From assembly GCA_031270805.1 (NCBI GenBank), contig JAISWK010000028.1:1-46865 (forward strand): 46,865 nucleotides of DNA, given 5' to 3'. Positions 1-6,570 of this stretch are shown here, in pieces; the stretch's first letter is position 1; each line of letters opens with the position of its first letter. Made by a program: the position numbers and the translations under genes. Below the pieces are notes generated by a model. The model saw nothing but the letters and a program-made list of their open reading frames with translations. It was not told the DNA's origin and searched no databases. The stretch is from Gracilibacteraceae bacterium. GTDB taxonomy: Bacteria; Bacillota; Desulfitobacteriia; Desulfitobacteriales; Syntrophobotulaceae.

Positions 1-206
1 ACAACAAGCACGAGCGCCGCGGAGCGGAGAAAGCGAGTGCGACTTGCAGCAGCAACAGGGAGCATCGCCGAGGCTGATGGGTGATGACACGAGCGATGCG
101 ACCATGTTGCAATGCCAGCGACTTGGCGCCTTGAGCAAAACTGATGGGTGCAAACCGGCGTAAGGCGCCTTAGTCGCAACGAGGCATACCGCCCACGGCG
201 TCCCGG
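1..206 (+). ncRNA. Candidate structured RNA of unknown class, 5' end outside window
   Basis: No credible coding frame covers this stretch, but it holds two strong hairpins. The first pairs GCATCGC (62-68) with GCGATGC (93-99). The second pairs 118-132 with 162-177 through GCGACT/AGTCGC and GGCGCCTT/AAGGCGCC. Both loops contain the same ten bases, CTGATGGGTG, at 74-83 and 141-150. Two stems presenting an identical loop motif suggest an RNA rather than chance dyads. The class is not recognised; the 3' part of a large ornate RNA or an IscB/TnpB-type guide RNA scaffold are possibilities only. The strand is assumed and the element may start before the window. Confidence 0.35.
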
Positions 207-252
207 CAAATTACCGGCGACTATTGCCGGTAATTTGTATCGGTAGTTTTTA

Positions 253-279
253 TTACCGTTTACTGTTTAGTTACCGTTT
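253..279 (+). promoter_or_regulatory. Putative activator binding boxes (UAS), copy 1
   Basis: Two TTACCGTTT boxes start 18 bp apart, with a degenerate third unit (ACTGTTT) between them. Their centre is about 120 bp upstream of the -12 element at 386-387, a normal position for a sigma-54 enhancer. The same 18-bp phase and distance recur in both other full copies. The activator at 4583-6148 is the obvious candidate to bind here, but this is inference. Confidence 0.5.
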
Positions 280-372
280 TCGCGGGCAATTCTCCGCGCC
301 TGTTTACGGATTTTTTTGCGGTCGGCCGGGTCTGGGCGGTGTTCCGGCATTTTTATACCATATTCCGGTAGC

Positions 373-388
373 TGGCATAAAATATGCA
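373..388 (+). promoter_or_regulatory. Sigma-54 (-24/-12) promoter, copy 1
   Basis: TGGCATAAAATATGCA has the GG and GC dinucleotides with ten bases between GG and GC, as in the consensus TGGCAC-N5-TTGCA. The start of transcription would be near 399, giving a leader of about 120 nt before the ATG at 518. The identical 16 bases occur in repeat copies 2 and 3 at the matching position. A sigma-54 activator gene lies in the same island. Confidence 0.75.
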
Positions 389-398
389 TAAGATTATG

Positions 399-475
399 GA
401 TATAAGCGTAGGCGTGAAAATACGAGAGTAGGCGACCGAAGAGGAGCCGATGCTACTATTTTCACAGCATATTTG
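399..475 (+). ncRNA. Conserved hairpin leader RNA, copy 1
   Basis: GTGAAAATA (414-422) pairs with TATTTTCAC (457-465), enclosing a second short helix that includes TAG (429-431) with CTA (453-455). In the copy at 22,262-22,326 the outer stem is kept and the inner closing pair has changed on both sides (CAG with CTG), so pairing is preserved. The stem lies just downstream of the predicted sigma-54 start site, so it would be the first structure in the mRNA. Its function is unknown. Confidence 0.5.
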
Positions 476-476
476 T

Positions 477-494
477 GCCGGCGCTCTAGCCGGC
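477..494 (+). promoter_or_regulatory. Hairpin just before the ribosome binding site
   Basis: GCCGGC-gctcta-GCCGGC forms a 6-bp stem ten bases before the AAGGAGG of the next gene. A closely similar leader (TTTGTGCCGGCGC, then CGGCATG and AACAAAGGAG) precedes the CoA-transferase start at 1491. It may protect the mRNA or tune translation. Confidence 0.4.
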
Positions 495-517
495 ATGGCA
501 ACAAAGGAGGAATTTAC

Positions 518-1414
518 ATGACAAAAGTTGCAGTGGCTGGTTCCGGGGTCATGGGGAACAGCATCGCCAGACTGTGCGCTCAAGCGGGATACGAGACATA
601 TATCCTGCCTTACCGGCAGTTCTTGGCGCTCTTGGAGCATGGCGGCGCAGCAACCCCCGCCATTACCGCAGTTATCGAAGAGACTGTCGCGAAATTGCGG
701 GCAAGTACGGAGAAGGCTTTCATGGGCGGTAAAATCACTGCGGAACAAAAAGAAGCGACAATAGCGAATTTCAAAGTCATCCAAAATCTCAGCGAATTGG
801 CGGCGATGGACTGGATCTTAGAGTCGGTCAAAGAAGACATCGTTCTTAAGCTGGATTTTTACCAAAAATTGGAATTACATTGCGGTGCGCAGACTAAATT
901 TGGCACGAACACGTCCTCATTAAGTGTTTCGGAGATTGCTTCCGTATTGAAAAATAAAAACAAAATCTTAGCCATTCACTTCTTTAATCCCGCTATGGTG
1001 GTTAAGGTTTTGGAAGTCGCCAGAAGTACTTTTACTGATGAAGAGACATACGAATCAGCTCTGACGCTGATAAGAGGGATGGATCGAACTCCTGTGCCGG
1101 TGGCGGAATCCGCCGGGTATGTACTCAACCGGGTTTATATCCCAATGCTCAACGAAGCGATTTTCGCTTTACACGAGGGTGTAGCGGAGGCAAAGGATAT
1201 TGATGAGATATTTAAATCAGTTATGTCGTACTCTCTTGGCCCCTTGGCCTCGGCCGACGCCATCGGACTGGATGTCATTTTGTTTATCATGGAGTCGCTG
1301 AGTAAGGATTTCGGGGATAAATACCGACCATGCCCTTTGCTGCGCAAACTTGTACGAGCGGGAAACCTCGGCATGAAAACCGGGCAAGGATTCTATTCAT
1401 ACAAAAAAAGGTGA
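518..1414 (+). CDS. 3-hydroxyacyl-CoA dehydrogenase (3-hydroxybutyryl-CoA dehydrogenase type)
   Basis: A 298-residue cytosolic enzyme expected to interconvert 3-hydroxybutyryl-CoA and acetoacetyl-CoA. The N-terminus has the Rossmann GSGVMG at residues 8-13. The family's NTSSL (131-135) and HFFNP (154-158, catalytic His154) are present, followed by the helical C-terminal domain ending in a KTGQGFY-type segment; length is normal for the family. The ATG at 518 is chosen because AAAGGAGG lies eight bases upstream; an in-frame start at 473 has no such site. It heads the plus arm, 76 bp before a CoA-transferase, behind the sigma-54 promoter. One oddity: the acidic residue that usually ends beta-strand 2 and holds the NAD ribose is not evident (the segment reads [11 protein letters not shown]), so cofactor preference may differ. 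Confidence 0.88.
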   Translation: MTKVAVAGSGVMGNSIARLCAQAGYETYILPYRQFLALLEHGGAATPAITAVIEETVAKLRASTEKAFMGGKITAEQKEATIANFKVIQNLSELAAMDWILESVKEDIVLKLDFYQKLELHCGAQTKFGTNTSSLSVSEIASVLKNKNKILAIHFFNPAMVVKVLEVARSTFTDEETYESALTLIRGMDRTPVPVAESAGYVLNRVYIPMLNEAIFALHEGVAEAKDIDEIFKSVMSYSLGPLASADAIGLDVILFIMESLSKDFGDKYRPCPLLRKLVRAGNLGMKTGQGFYSYKKR

Positions 1415-1490
1415 AAACAGTAGTAGTAAAGAGCTGTTGACAAATTTGTGCCGGCGCGAGCGGCGGCATGAAAACAAAGGAGAGAAGCAA

Positions 1491-2834
1491 GTGAGCAGAT
1501 GGAAAGACATTTACCAATCAAAGCTTGTGTCAGCCGCAGAAGCCGTCAAATGCATCAAATCGCACGACAGAGTGGTTGTTGGCTTTGCGTGCGGGGAACC
1601 GCAAGTTCTGGTGGAGGCAATGGTGCACAGGGCGGGTGAGTTGGAAGATGTGGAAGTGGATCACATGATCGCCGTAGGTCCCTCAAAGTATTGTCTGCCG
1701 GAAAATGAGCGGAGTTTCCGCCACCGTTCCCTGTTTATCGGGCCGGGTTCACGCAAAGCTGTCAACGAAGGCCGGGCCGATTACGTGCCCATTTTCTTTT
1801 ACCAGGTTCCTCGGCTTTTTCGGGATGGTTTTTATCCTGTCGATGTGTGTCTTATGCAGGTGTCGCCGCCGAATAAGAATGGTTATTGCAGCATGGGCGT
1901 GAGCGCCGACTATAGTATCGCGGCGATGGAAGCGGCAAAAATTCTTATCGCCGAAGTAAATCCGCGAATGCCGAAAACGTATGGCCCTCGCATGTTCCAC
2001 GTTTCTGAATTCGACCATCTGGTAGAGGTGGATTATCCGATCCTGGCATTCCCGCGGGCGAAAGTTGGAGATAAAGAGAAAAAGATCGCCGAGTATGTCG
2101 CCAGTCTGGTCGATGACGGTGCGACGCTGCAAATGGGCATCGGCTCAGTGCCGGAAGGGGTAGCCTCGCTACTGACCGGCAAAGAGAATTTGGCTGTGCA
2201 TTCCGAGATGCTTGCGGATTGGTGCGTGGATTTGATCGAAGCAGGCGCGTTGACCGGCAGTCTTAAGACGATGCATCGGCATAAGATCGTTTCGACATTC
2301 GCCATGGGTACCCAGGAACTCTACGACGCAATGGACGATAACCCGACTTTTGAGATGTGGCCTGTCGATTATGTCAATGATTCGACCATCATTGCCCAGC
2401 AGCATAAAATGATCTCTATCAACAGCGCTCTTCAAGTTGATTTGCAAGGGCAAATATGCGCTGATTCAATTGGACCTCAGCTTTACAGCGGTGTCGGCGG
2501 TCAGGTTGATTTTATTCGCGGAGCGGCGAACTGTCCCGGCGGTAAGTCAATTATTGCTTTGAACGCGACTGCAAAGCAGGGCACCATCTCAAAAATTGTA
2601 CCGCTACTGGACTTGGGATCCTCTGTGACGGCGAGCCGGAACGAAGTTCATTATGTGGTCACAGAGTTTGGCATTGCTGATCTCAGATACAAAACCGTCC
2701 GCGAAAGAGGTGAGGCGCTCATTGAGATTGCTCATCCTGATTTCCGCGCGGATCTCAGAAAGACGTTGTACGCGCAATATCCGGGATATGCGAGATACAG
2801 AGAAAGAATAGCCTCTGCGCAAGTTTCTGACTAA
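1491..2834 (+). CDS. 4-hydroxybutyrate CoA-transferase-like protein (acetyl-CoA hydrolase/transferase family), copy A
   Basis: A 447-residue family I CoA-transferase, expected to pass CoA from acetyl-CoA or butyryl-CoA to 4-hydroxybutyrate or another short acid. Visible family marks are the GIGSVPEGV loop, HSEM with the glutamate expected to form the CoA thioester, and the GGQVDFIRG motif near the C-terminal third. The start is GTG 1491, preceded by AAAGGAGAG; the protein then aligns end to end with the paralogue at 8807-10,108 (MSRWKDIY against MDWQKIY). It follows the dehydrogenase by 76 bp and precedes the MFS gene by 28 bp. The paralogue has the more usual HTEM. Two copies in one island suggest different acid or CoA-donor preference, which is inference. 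Confidence 0.85.
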   Translation: MSRWKDIYQSKLVSAAEAVKCIKSHDRVVVGFACGEPQVLVEAMVHRAGELEDVEVDHMIAVGPSKYCLPENERSFRHRSLFIGPGSRKAVNEGRADYVPIFFYQVPRLFRDGFYPVDVCLMQVSPPNKNGYCSMGVSADYSIAAMEAAKILIAEVNPRMPKTYGPRMFHVSEFDHLVEVDYPILAFPRAKVGDKEKKIAEYVASLVDDGATLQMGIGSVPEGVASLLTGKENLAVHSEMLADWCVDLIEAGALTGSLKTMHRHKIVSTFAMGTQELYDAMDDNPTFEMWPVDYVNDSTIIAQQHKMISINSALQVDLQGQICADSIGPQLYSGVGGQVDFIRGAANCPGGKSIIALNATAKQGTISKIVPLLDLGSSVTASRNEVHYVVTEFGIADLRYKTVRERGEALIEIAHPDFRADLRKTLYAQYPGYARYRERIASAQVSD

Positions 2835-2862
2835 AAACTATTTTGTAGGAGGTATGTAGCGA

Positions 2863-4122
2863 ATGACTGCTGCTGAAACAAAAAGTCCGCAGGATAAAGA
2901 CAAAATCACCGGGTATATGTGGATTGTTCTTATTGTTTCATTGATGGCTTACGTGTTCGACGCTCTTGAGGTCATGCTTTACAGCAACGCCCTAGTGGAC
3001 ATTAAAGCGGATTTTGATTTCAATTTCACCGGTTCCGGTTTGGTTATGACGCTCAGTTTGTTAGGCTATGGGGTCGGCGGTATTTTCTGGGGGCCTCAAA
3101 CCGATAAACTGGGCCGCATCAAAGTCATGATTATTACGGTTTTAGGTTATGCCGCTTTTACAGGGTTGACGGCATTGTCCTGGAATGCGGCTTCGCTCAT
3201 CGGGTTCCGCTTCTTGATGGGCTTCTTCGCTGGCGGTGAATGGGCTGCGGGAGCGGCACTGCTTACGGAAACCTGGCCCGCTAAGTACAGAGGAAAGATT
3301 ATGGGCGTCATGCAATGCGGCTGGCCGCTGGGCGCCATATTGGCGTCAGCGGTGTATACGGCGATATCGCCCTCTTTCGGATGGCGCGCCGTCTTCTTGA
3401 CAGGTGTTATTCCAGCGGTTATCGTTCTTTTTATTCAGGTAAAGATTAAAGAGCCGGAAGCCTTCGTCCAAAAAAAGGAATTGGAAAAACAGGGATTACA
3501 GGAAAAAGTCAGCTGGACGGAAATATTCAAAGGCAAACTGCTCAAAAGAACTACGTTGTTCATGCTTATCTCCTTTATCGGCCTCATGGGTTATTGGTGC
3601 ATCATTACTTGGATTCCCACGATGTTGCGAACAGAAGGCGGGTTGGGTGTATCGGCAACCGCGATTTGGTTTATTCTTATTAACCTGGGCTGCGCTGCCG
3701 GTTATATTTCCTTCGGTTTCGTTTCCGACAAAGTCGGTCGTCGCTTAAGTTTTACGATTTATTGGTTGCTGGCAATGATTTTGGCGCCAATTTTTGTATC
3801 TTTGTCAACGTCCTCTTCAATGATGCTGCCCATAGGAGTTCTCATGGGAGCTTCCATGGGTTATTTTACAGGGTATCCGCTTTATGGCTCGGAACTCTTT
3901 CCTACACGGCTGCGAGCGACTGGTATGGGGATAGCCTATACCGGCATCGGCAGACTGGGTTCGACCTTGGGACCCACTGTGATCGGTATCATCGCGGACA
4001 ATTATAGTTTCTCGGTAGCGATTACAGCTATGGCCAGCCTATATATCATCGCTGTCATTCTCATTTGGGTGATGGGCATTGAAACAAAAGGCAAGTCTCT
4101 TGAAGAACTGGAAAATCTTTAG
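2863..4122 (+). CDS. MFS transporter, organic acid type
   Basis: A 419-residue inner-membrane carrier with about 12 hydrophobic segments and a short charged N-terminus. The cytoplasmic loop motif appears twice, as QTDKLGRIK after helix 2 and SDKVGRR after helix 8, typical of sugar- and aromatic-acid-proton symporters of the major facilitator superfamily. An AGGAGGT site lies nine bases before ATG 2863. It is last in the plus arm, behind the dehydrogenase and CoA-transferase, so uptake of the fermented acid (for example 4-hydroxybutyrate) or export of an end product is likely. It converges with the XRE gene, the stops being 16 bp apart with no clear terminator between them. Confidence 0.85.
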   Translation: MTAAETKSPQDKDKITGYMWIVLIVSLMAYVFDALEVMLYSNALVDIKADFDFNFTGSGLVMTLSLLGYGVGGIFWGPQTDKLGRIKVMIITVLGYAAFTGLTALSWNAASLIGFRFLMGFFAGGEWAAGAALLTETWPAKYRGKIMGVMQCGWPLGAILASAVYTAISPSFGWRAVFLTGVIPAVIVLFIQVKIKEPEAFVQKKELEKQGLQEKVSWTEIFKGKLLKRTTLFMLISFIGLMGYWCIITWIPTMLRTEGGLGVSATAIWFILINLGCAAGYISFGFVSDKVGRRLSFTIYWLLAMILAPIFVSLSTSSSMMLPIGVLMGASMGYFTGYPLYGSELFPTRLRATGMGIAYTGIGRLGSTLGPTVIGIIADNYSFSVAITAMASLYIIAVILIWVMGIETKGKSLEELENL

Positions 4123-4138
4123 TAGGACTGTCCGCGAA

Positions 4139-4534
4139 TTAATGACCCATTTGTCTGAAGACATAGCGACAGAGCAAATTACCGGCGACTCTTGCCGGTA
4201 ATTTGTATCGGTAGTTATTTATTAGTTCCAAGTTTTCCTCGTCCAGGGAACCGCTGGCAAACAGGGCGGTCGTCCCTTCAAGTAGTTCGCTCGCGTCGTA
4301 CTGCCGCTCTATATACGGGTTTTTCTCAATCCGCTGGTCGTCGATGAGCAGGTAATCCACCGACACGCCCAAAGCGTCGGCGAGCTTGTACAGCGTTGCG
4401 CCGCGCGGAAACGCTTCGCCCCTCTCATATTTGCTGATTATCCTCTGCGACAGTCCCGCCTTGTTCGCGAGGTCTTTCTGTAGCATTGTAGCCGCCTCGC
4501 GGGTCTTTCTAAGCTTGTCGGCGAAGGTACTCAT
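4139..4534 (-). CDS. XRE-family helix-turn-helix regulator with repeat-derived C-terminus
   Basis: A 131-residue protein. Residues about 4-62 form a Cro/C1-type HTH domain (KLRKTREAATMLQKDLANKAG, then SQRIISKYERG and LADALGVSVDYLL). The rest is short and has no recognised domain. ATG 4534 is chosen over an upstream GTG because AAGGAG lies eight bases before it. The last 24 or so residues, from NNYRYKLPARVAGNLLC, are translated from the repeat fragment at 4171-4224. The same peptide can be read from repeat copy 3, so the native C-terminus was probably replaced or extended. It is the last gene of the minus arm, 48 bp after the sigma-54 activator; it may repress the island, but no operator was identified. 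Confidence 0.8.
   Translation of the reverse strand: MSTFADKLRKTREAATMLQKDLANKAGLSQRIISKYERGEAFPRGATLYKLADALGVSVDYLLIDDQRIEKNPYIERQYDASELLEGTTALFASGSLDEENLELINNYRYKLPARVAGNLLCRYVFRQMGH
4171..4224 (+). repeat. Truncated repeat fragment (copy 4)
   Basis: Only the outer end of the repeat is present: arms CAAATTACCGGC (4175-4186) and GCCGGTAATTTG (4194-4205), then TATCGGTAGTTATT, after which similarity stops. It has neither TTACCGTTT boxes nor a -24/-12 element. Its sequence is closest to copy 3 at 22,480-22,530, including the AGCGRCAGAG flank. It overlaps the 3' end of the XRE gene, supplying its last codons, and lies where the two arms of the island converge. Confidence 0.75.
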
Positions 4535-4582
4535 AAGCAGCACTCCTTACCTATGGAATTCGCTATGAGGAGGCGACTGACG

Positions 4583-6148
4583 TTATTTATTTTTCTGTTT
4601 TACCGGTAGGTGTATTCCATAATTACCCATTTTCTTGATGACGGCCGGATGACTGATACCGATATGCAAAGCGGTCTTGCGAATGGAGCCGTATTTTTCC
4701 AGCGCCTTGCTCAGATAATATTTTTCAAAATAATCCCTGGCCTCACGGAACGATGAAAAAGCCGACAAGATATCCGCTTGATCGCCGAACGGCATGGCAA
4801 TATTTCCTGGAATTGCTTCACCGCCGCCACAACCGCCATTGTCCGCCTCTGCCGGCGTGTCGCTGCTTAACGTGGCCCAGAGATTGTCCGGCAAATTCCT
4901 GGGGAAAATACATTCTTCTTCGGAAATGACGACGAGACGTTCCACCAGGTTTTTCAATTCCCGGACATTGCCGGGCCAGTCGTAGCTAACAAGCAAATTC
5001 AGCAATTCAGTGCTGAATTTCTTATTCGTTTTATATTTTGAGTTATACGTCTCTAAGAAAAACCGGATCAGAGGCAGGATATCGTCGCGGCGTTCGCGCA
5101 GCGACGGAACCGTCAGGTTAAAAACATTGAGGCGGTGAAAAAGATCCAGCCGGAATTGCCGGGTGGTGATCATATCACTCAGATCGCGGTTGGTGGCGGC
5201 AATCAGGCGCACATCCACCTTGATCAGTTTGTTACCGCCCACCCGGTAGAACTCCATCTTTTCCATGAAGCGCAGGAGTTTGGCTTGCAGCGGCATTGAC
5301 ATCTCGCCGATCTCATCCAGGAGCAAGGTTCCGTTATGCGCCATCTCAAACAGACCCATATGGCCGCCTTTTTTGGCGCCGGTGAACGCGCCTTCCTCAT
5401 AACCGAACAACTCGGCCTCGACCAGTTGCTCAGGCAGAGCGCCGCAATTGATCTTGAGAAAAGGGGTGTCCCGGCGGGTGCTGTTGTCATGGATCAAGTC
5501 GGTCAGCATCTCTTTGCCGGTACCGGATTCACCGATGATCAGGATTGGCGCGTCCACCTTGGCGTATTTCACCGCTGTTTTTATGACTGCTCGGATCTTA
5601 TCGCTGACCGAGATAAACGAATCAGACTGATTCTGGCTGTGGGTAATGCGGGCGATGATTTTGGAGTATCTGGCGGTCTGCAATTGGTACTCGATGAGTT
5701 CGTCCCGCAGTTTATTGATCTCGGTAATATCTCTTATATTGCAAACCACCCGGATAATTTCCCCGTTATCGTCAAATACCGGCCGTCCGGTAACAATACC
5801 GACTCGAGTCCTGTCTTTATAATAATAATGATTGGTAAAAGTAACCGGTTTTTTTGTGGCCAGAACACGGGCCGTGGCCGAAGCGGAGTAAGCCCCGATT
5901 TCCACGCCGATGCGCACATCCTTGTTCAGCATGGTTTCTCGCGGTATGCCGGATAAAGTTTCAAAACCTTTATTTATACGGGTAACTATCCCGTTTTTGT
6001 CGGTAACAACAATGCCGTCATTGACCGCTTCGATGATTTCTTCAAGTTCGTTATTACTTTTACTTAGAAAATCTATAAGCTGATCTTTATCAAGCTCCGT
6101 CTCCCTGTCCCATTTCTCTCGATAGTTTCTCTGATTTTCCATCATCAT
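4583..6148 (-). CDS. Sigma-54-dependent transcriptional activator (PAS, AAA+, Fis-type HTH)
   Basis: A 521-residue enhancer-binding protein that would remodel RNA polymerase-sigma-54 using ATP. A PAS sensor spans about residues 35-142. The AAA+ domain has Walker A GESGTGKE (206-213), the sigma-54 contact loop GAFTGA (253-258), Walker B LLLDEIGE (275-282) and an arginine-rich FRLDLFHRLN segment. A TyrR/Fis-like HTH lies near residues 480-515. There is no receiver domain, so the signal is probably a small ligand or redox state sensed by PAS. The start at 6148 follows AGAGGA. The gene lies inside the minus arm, downstream of a -24/-12 promoter of the class it would activate, which would give positive feedback. 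The ligand is not known. Confidence 0.92.
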   Translation of the reverse strand: MMMENQRNYREKWDRETELDKDQLIDFLSKSNNELEEIIEAVNDGIVVTDKNGIVTRINKGFETLSGIPRETMLNKDVRIGVEIGAYSASATARVLATKKPVTFTNHYYYKDRTRVGIVTGRPVFDDNGEIIRVVCNIRDITEINKLRDELIEYQLQTARYSKIIARITHSQNQSDSFISVSDKIRAVIKTAVKYAKVDAPILIIGESGTGKEMLTDLIHDNSTRRDTPFLKINCGALPEQLVEAELFGYEEGAFTGAKKGGHMGLFEMAHNGTLLLDEIGEMSMPLQAKLLRFMEKMEFYRVGGNKLIKVDVRLIAATNRDLSDMITTRQFRLDLFHRLNVFNLTVPSLRERRDDILPLIRFFLETYNSKYKTNKKFSTELLNLLVSYDWPGNVRELKNLVERLVVISEEECIFPRNLPDNLWATLSSDTPAEADNGGCGGGEAIPGNIAMPFGDQADILSAFSSFREARDYFEKYYLSKALEKYGSIRKTALHIGISHPAVIKKMGNYGIHLPVKQKNK

Positions 6149-6189
6149 TGATCAATCCTCTCAAGAAAAAATGGGCAGTAAACTGTTTT

Positions 6190-6501
6190 TCAGCCGCAAG
6201 GGATCTCCCGGAATCCAAGCTGTTTTAACACCGCCGCGACAATATCTCTTTCATCTGTCCGGAAGCAATCAACCGAATCGCCCGCTACATGGACGCAACC
6301 AGTTTTTACCGCCTGATCGCGCCCGGCGCAGCTAACCCGGCAGCCGCTTAAAAAAACAATCGCGTCCGCGTTCGTTTTGTTGTATACGACCAACCACCCG
6401 TGCGCGGAAAAATACTCCTTGAGCGCCGTCGCTATCGCGCTGCGGTCGATTGCCGGATTACAACCGCCGCAAAAATTGATACTCAAGGTATTTAGCGGCA
6501 T
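6190..6501 (-). CDS. Small cysteine-rich protein with CGGCN motif, function unknown
   Basis: A 103-residue soluble protein. It has FCGGCNPAIDR at about residues 10-20, then SGCRVSCAG near the middle, and cysteines at the end. The paired CxxC-like groups suggest metal or Fe-S binding or a redox role. ATG 6501 is preferred to two upstream starts because the GGAG lies eight bases before it. It lies between the metallo-beta-lactamase-fold hydrolase and the sigma-54 activator with short gaps, so it is almost certainly co-transcribed. I do not recognise an assigned function. A small chaperone, a redox partner for the dehydratase, or a sensor partner of the activator are all conceivable. Confidence 0.65.
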   Translation of the reverse strand: MPLNTLSINFCGGCNPAIDRSAIATALKEYFSAHGWLVVYNKTNADAIVFLSGCRVSCAGRDQAVKTGCVHVAGDSVDCFRTDERDIVAAVLKQLGFREIPCG

Positions 6502-6570
6502 GGACATCACTCCGTTCAGGCAATTCCGACCGCGGGGGCAAGCAGAAAGCAGGGCAGGGTGGATTGCGGG

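Larger units (their letters stand above)
207..475 (+). repeat. Regulatory repeat copy 1 (hairpin, TTACCG boxes, sigma-54 promoter, leader)
   Basis: Full-length copy of a repeat found again, inverted, at 18,860-19,050 and 22,255-22,530. In order it holds a hairpin with 12-bp arms CAAATTACCGGC (207-218) and GCCGGTAATTTG (226-237); TTACCGTTT boxes at 253-261 and 271-279; a CGCGG/CCGCG dyad near 281-298; a -24/-12 element at 373-388; and a hairpin leader at 414-465. It lies directly upstream of the 3-hydroxyacyl-CoA dehydrogenase gene and points into it. No transposase or target duplication was seen, so whether it is mobile or a duplicated regulatory region is open. Confidence 0.85.

Noticed and set aside
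1-206. Group II intron end or insertion-sequence end
   Set aside because: A GTGCG-like start was noticed, but no domain V hairpin, reverse transcriptase or transposase frame is in view.
207-237. The 12-bp-arm hairpins of the repeat as intrinsic terminators
   Set aside because: No T-run follows on either strand, and in copies 1 and 2 the hairpin lies upstream of a promoter rather than after a gene.
4175-4205. Copy 4 as a functional sigma-54 module
   Set aside because: It stops before the boxes and promoter; only the outer hairpin remains.
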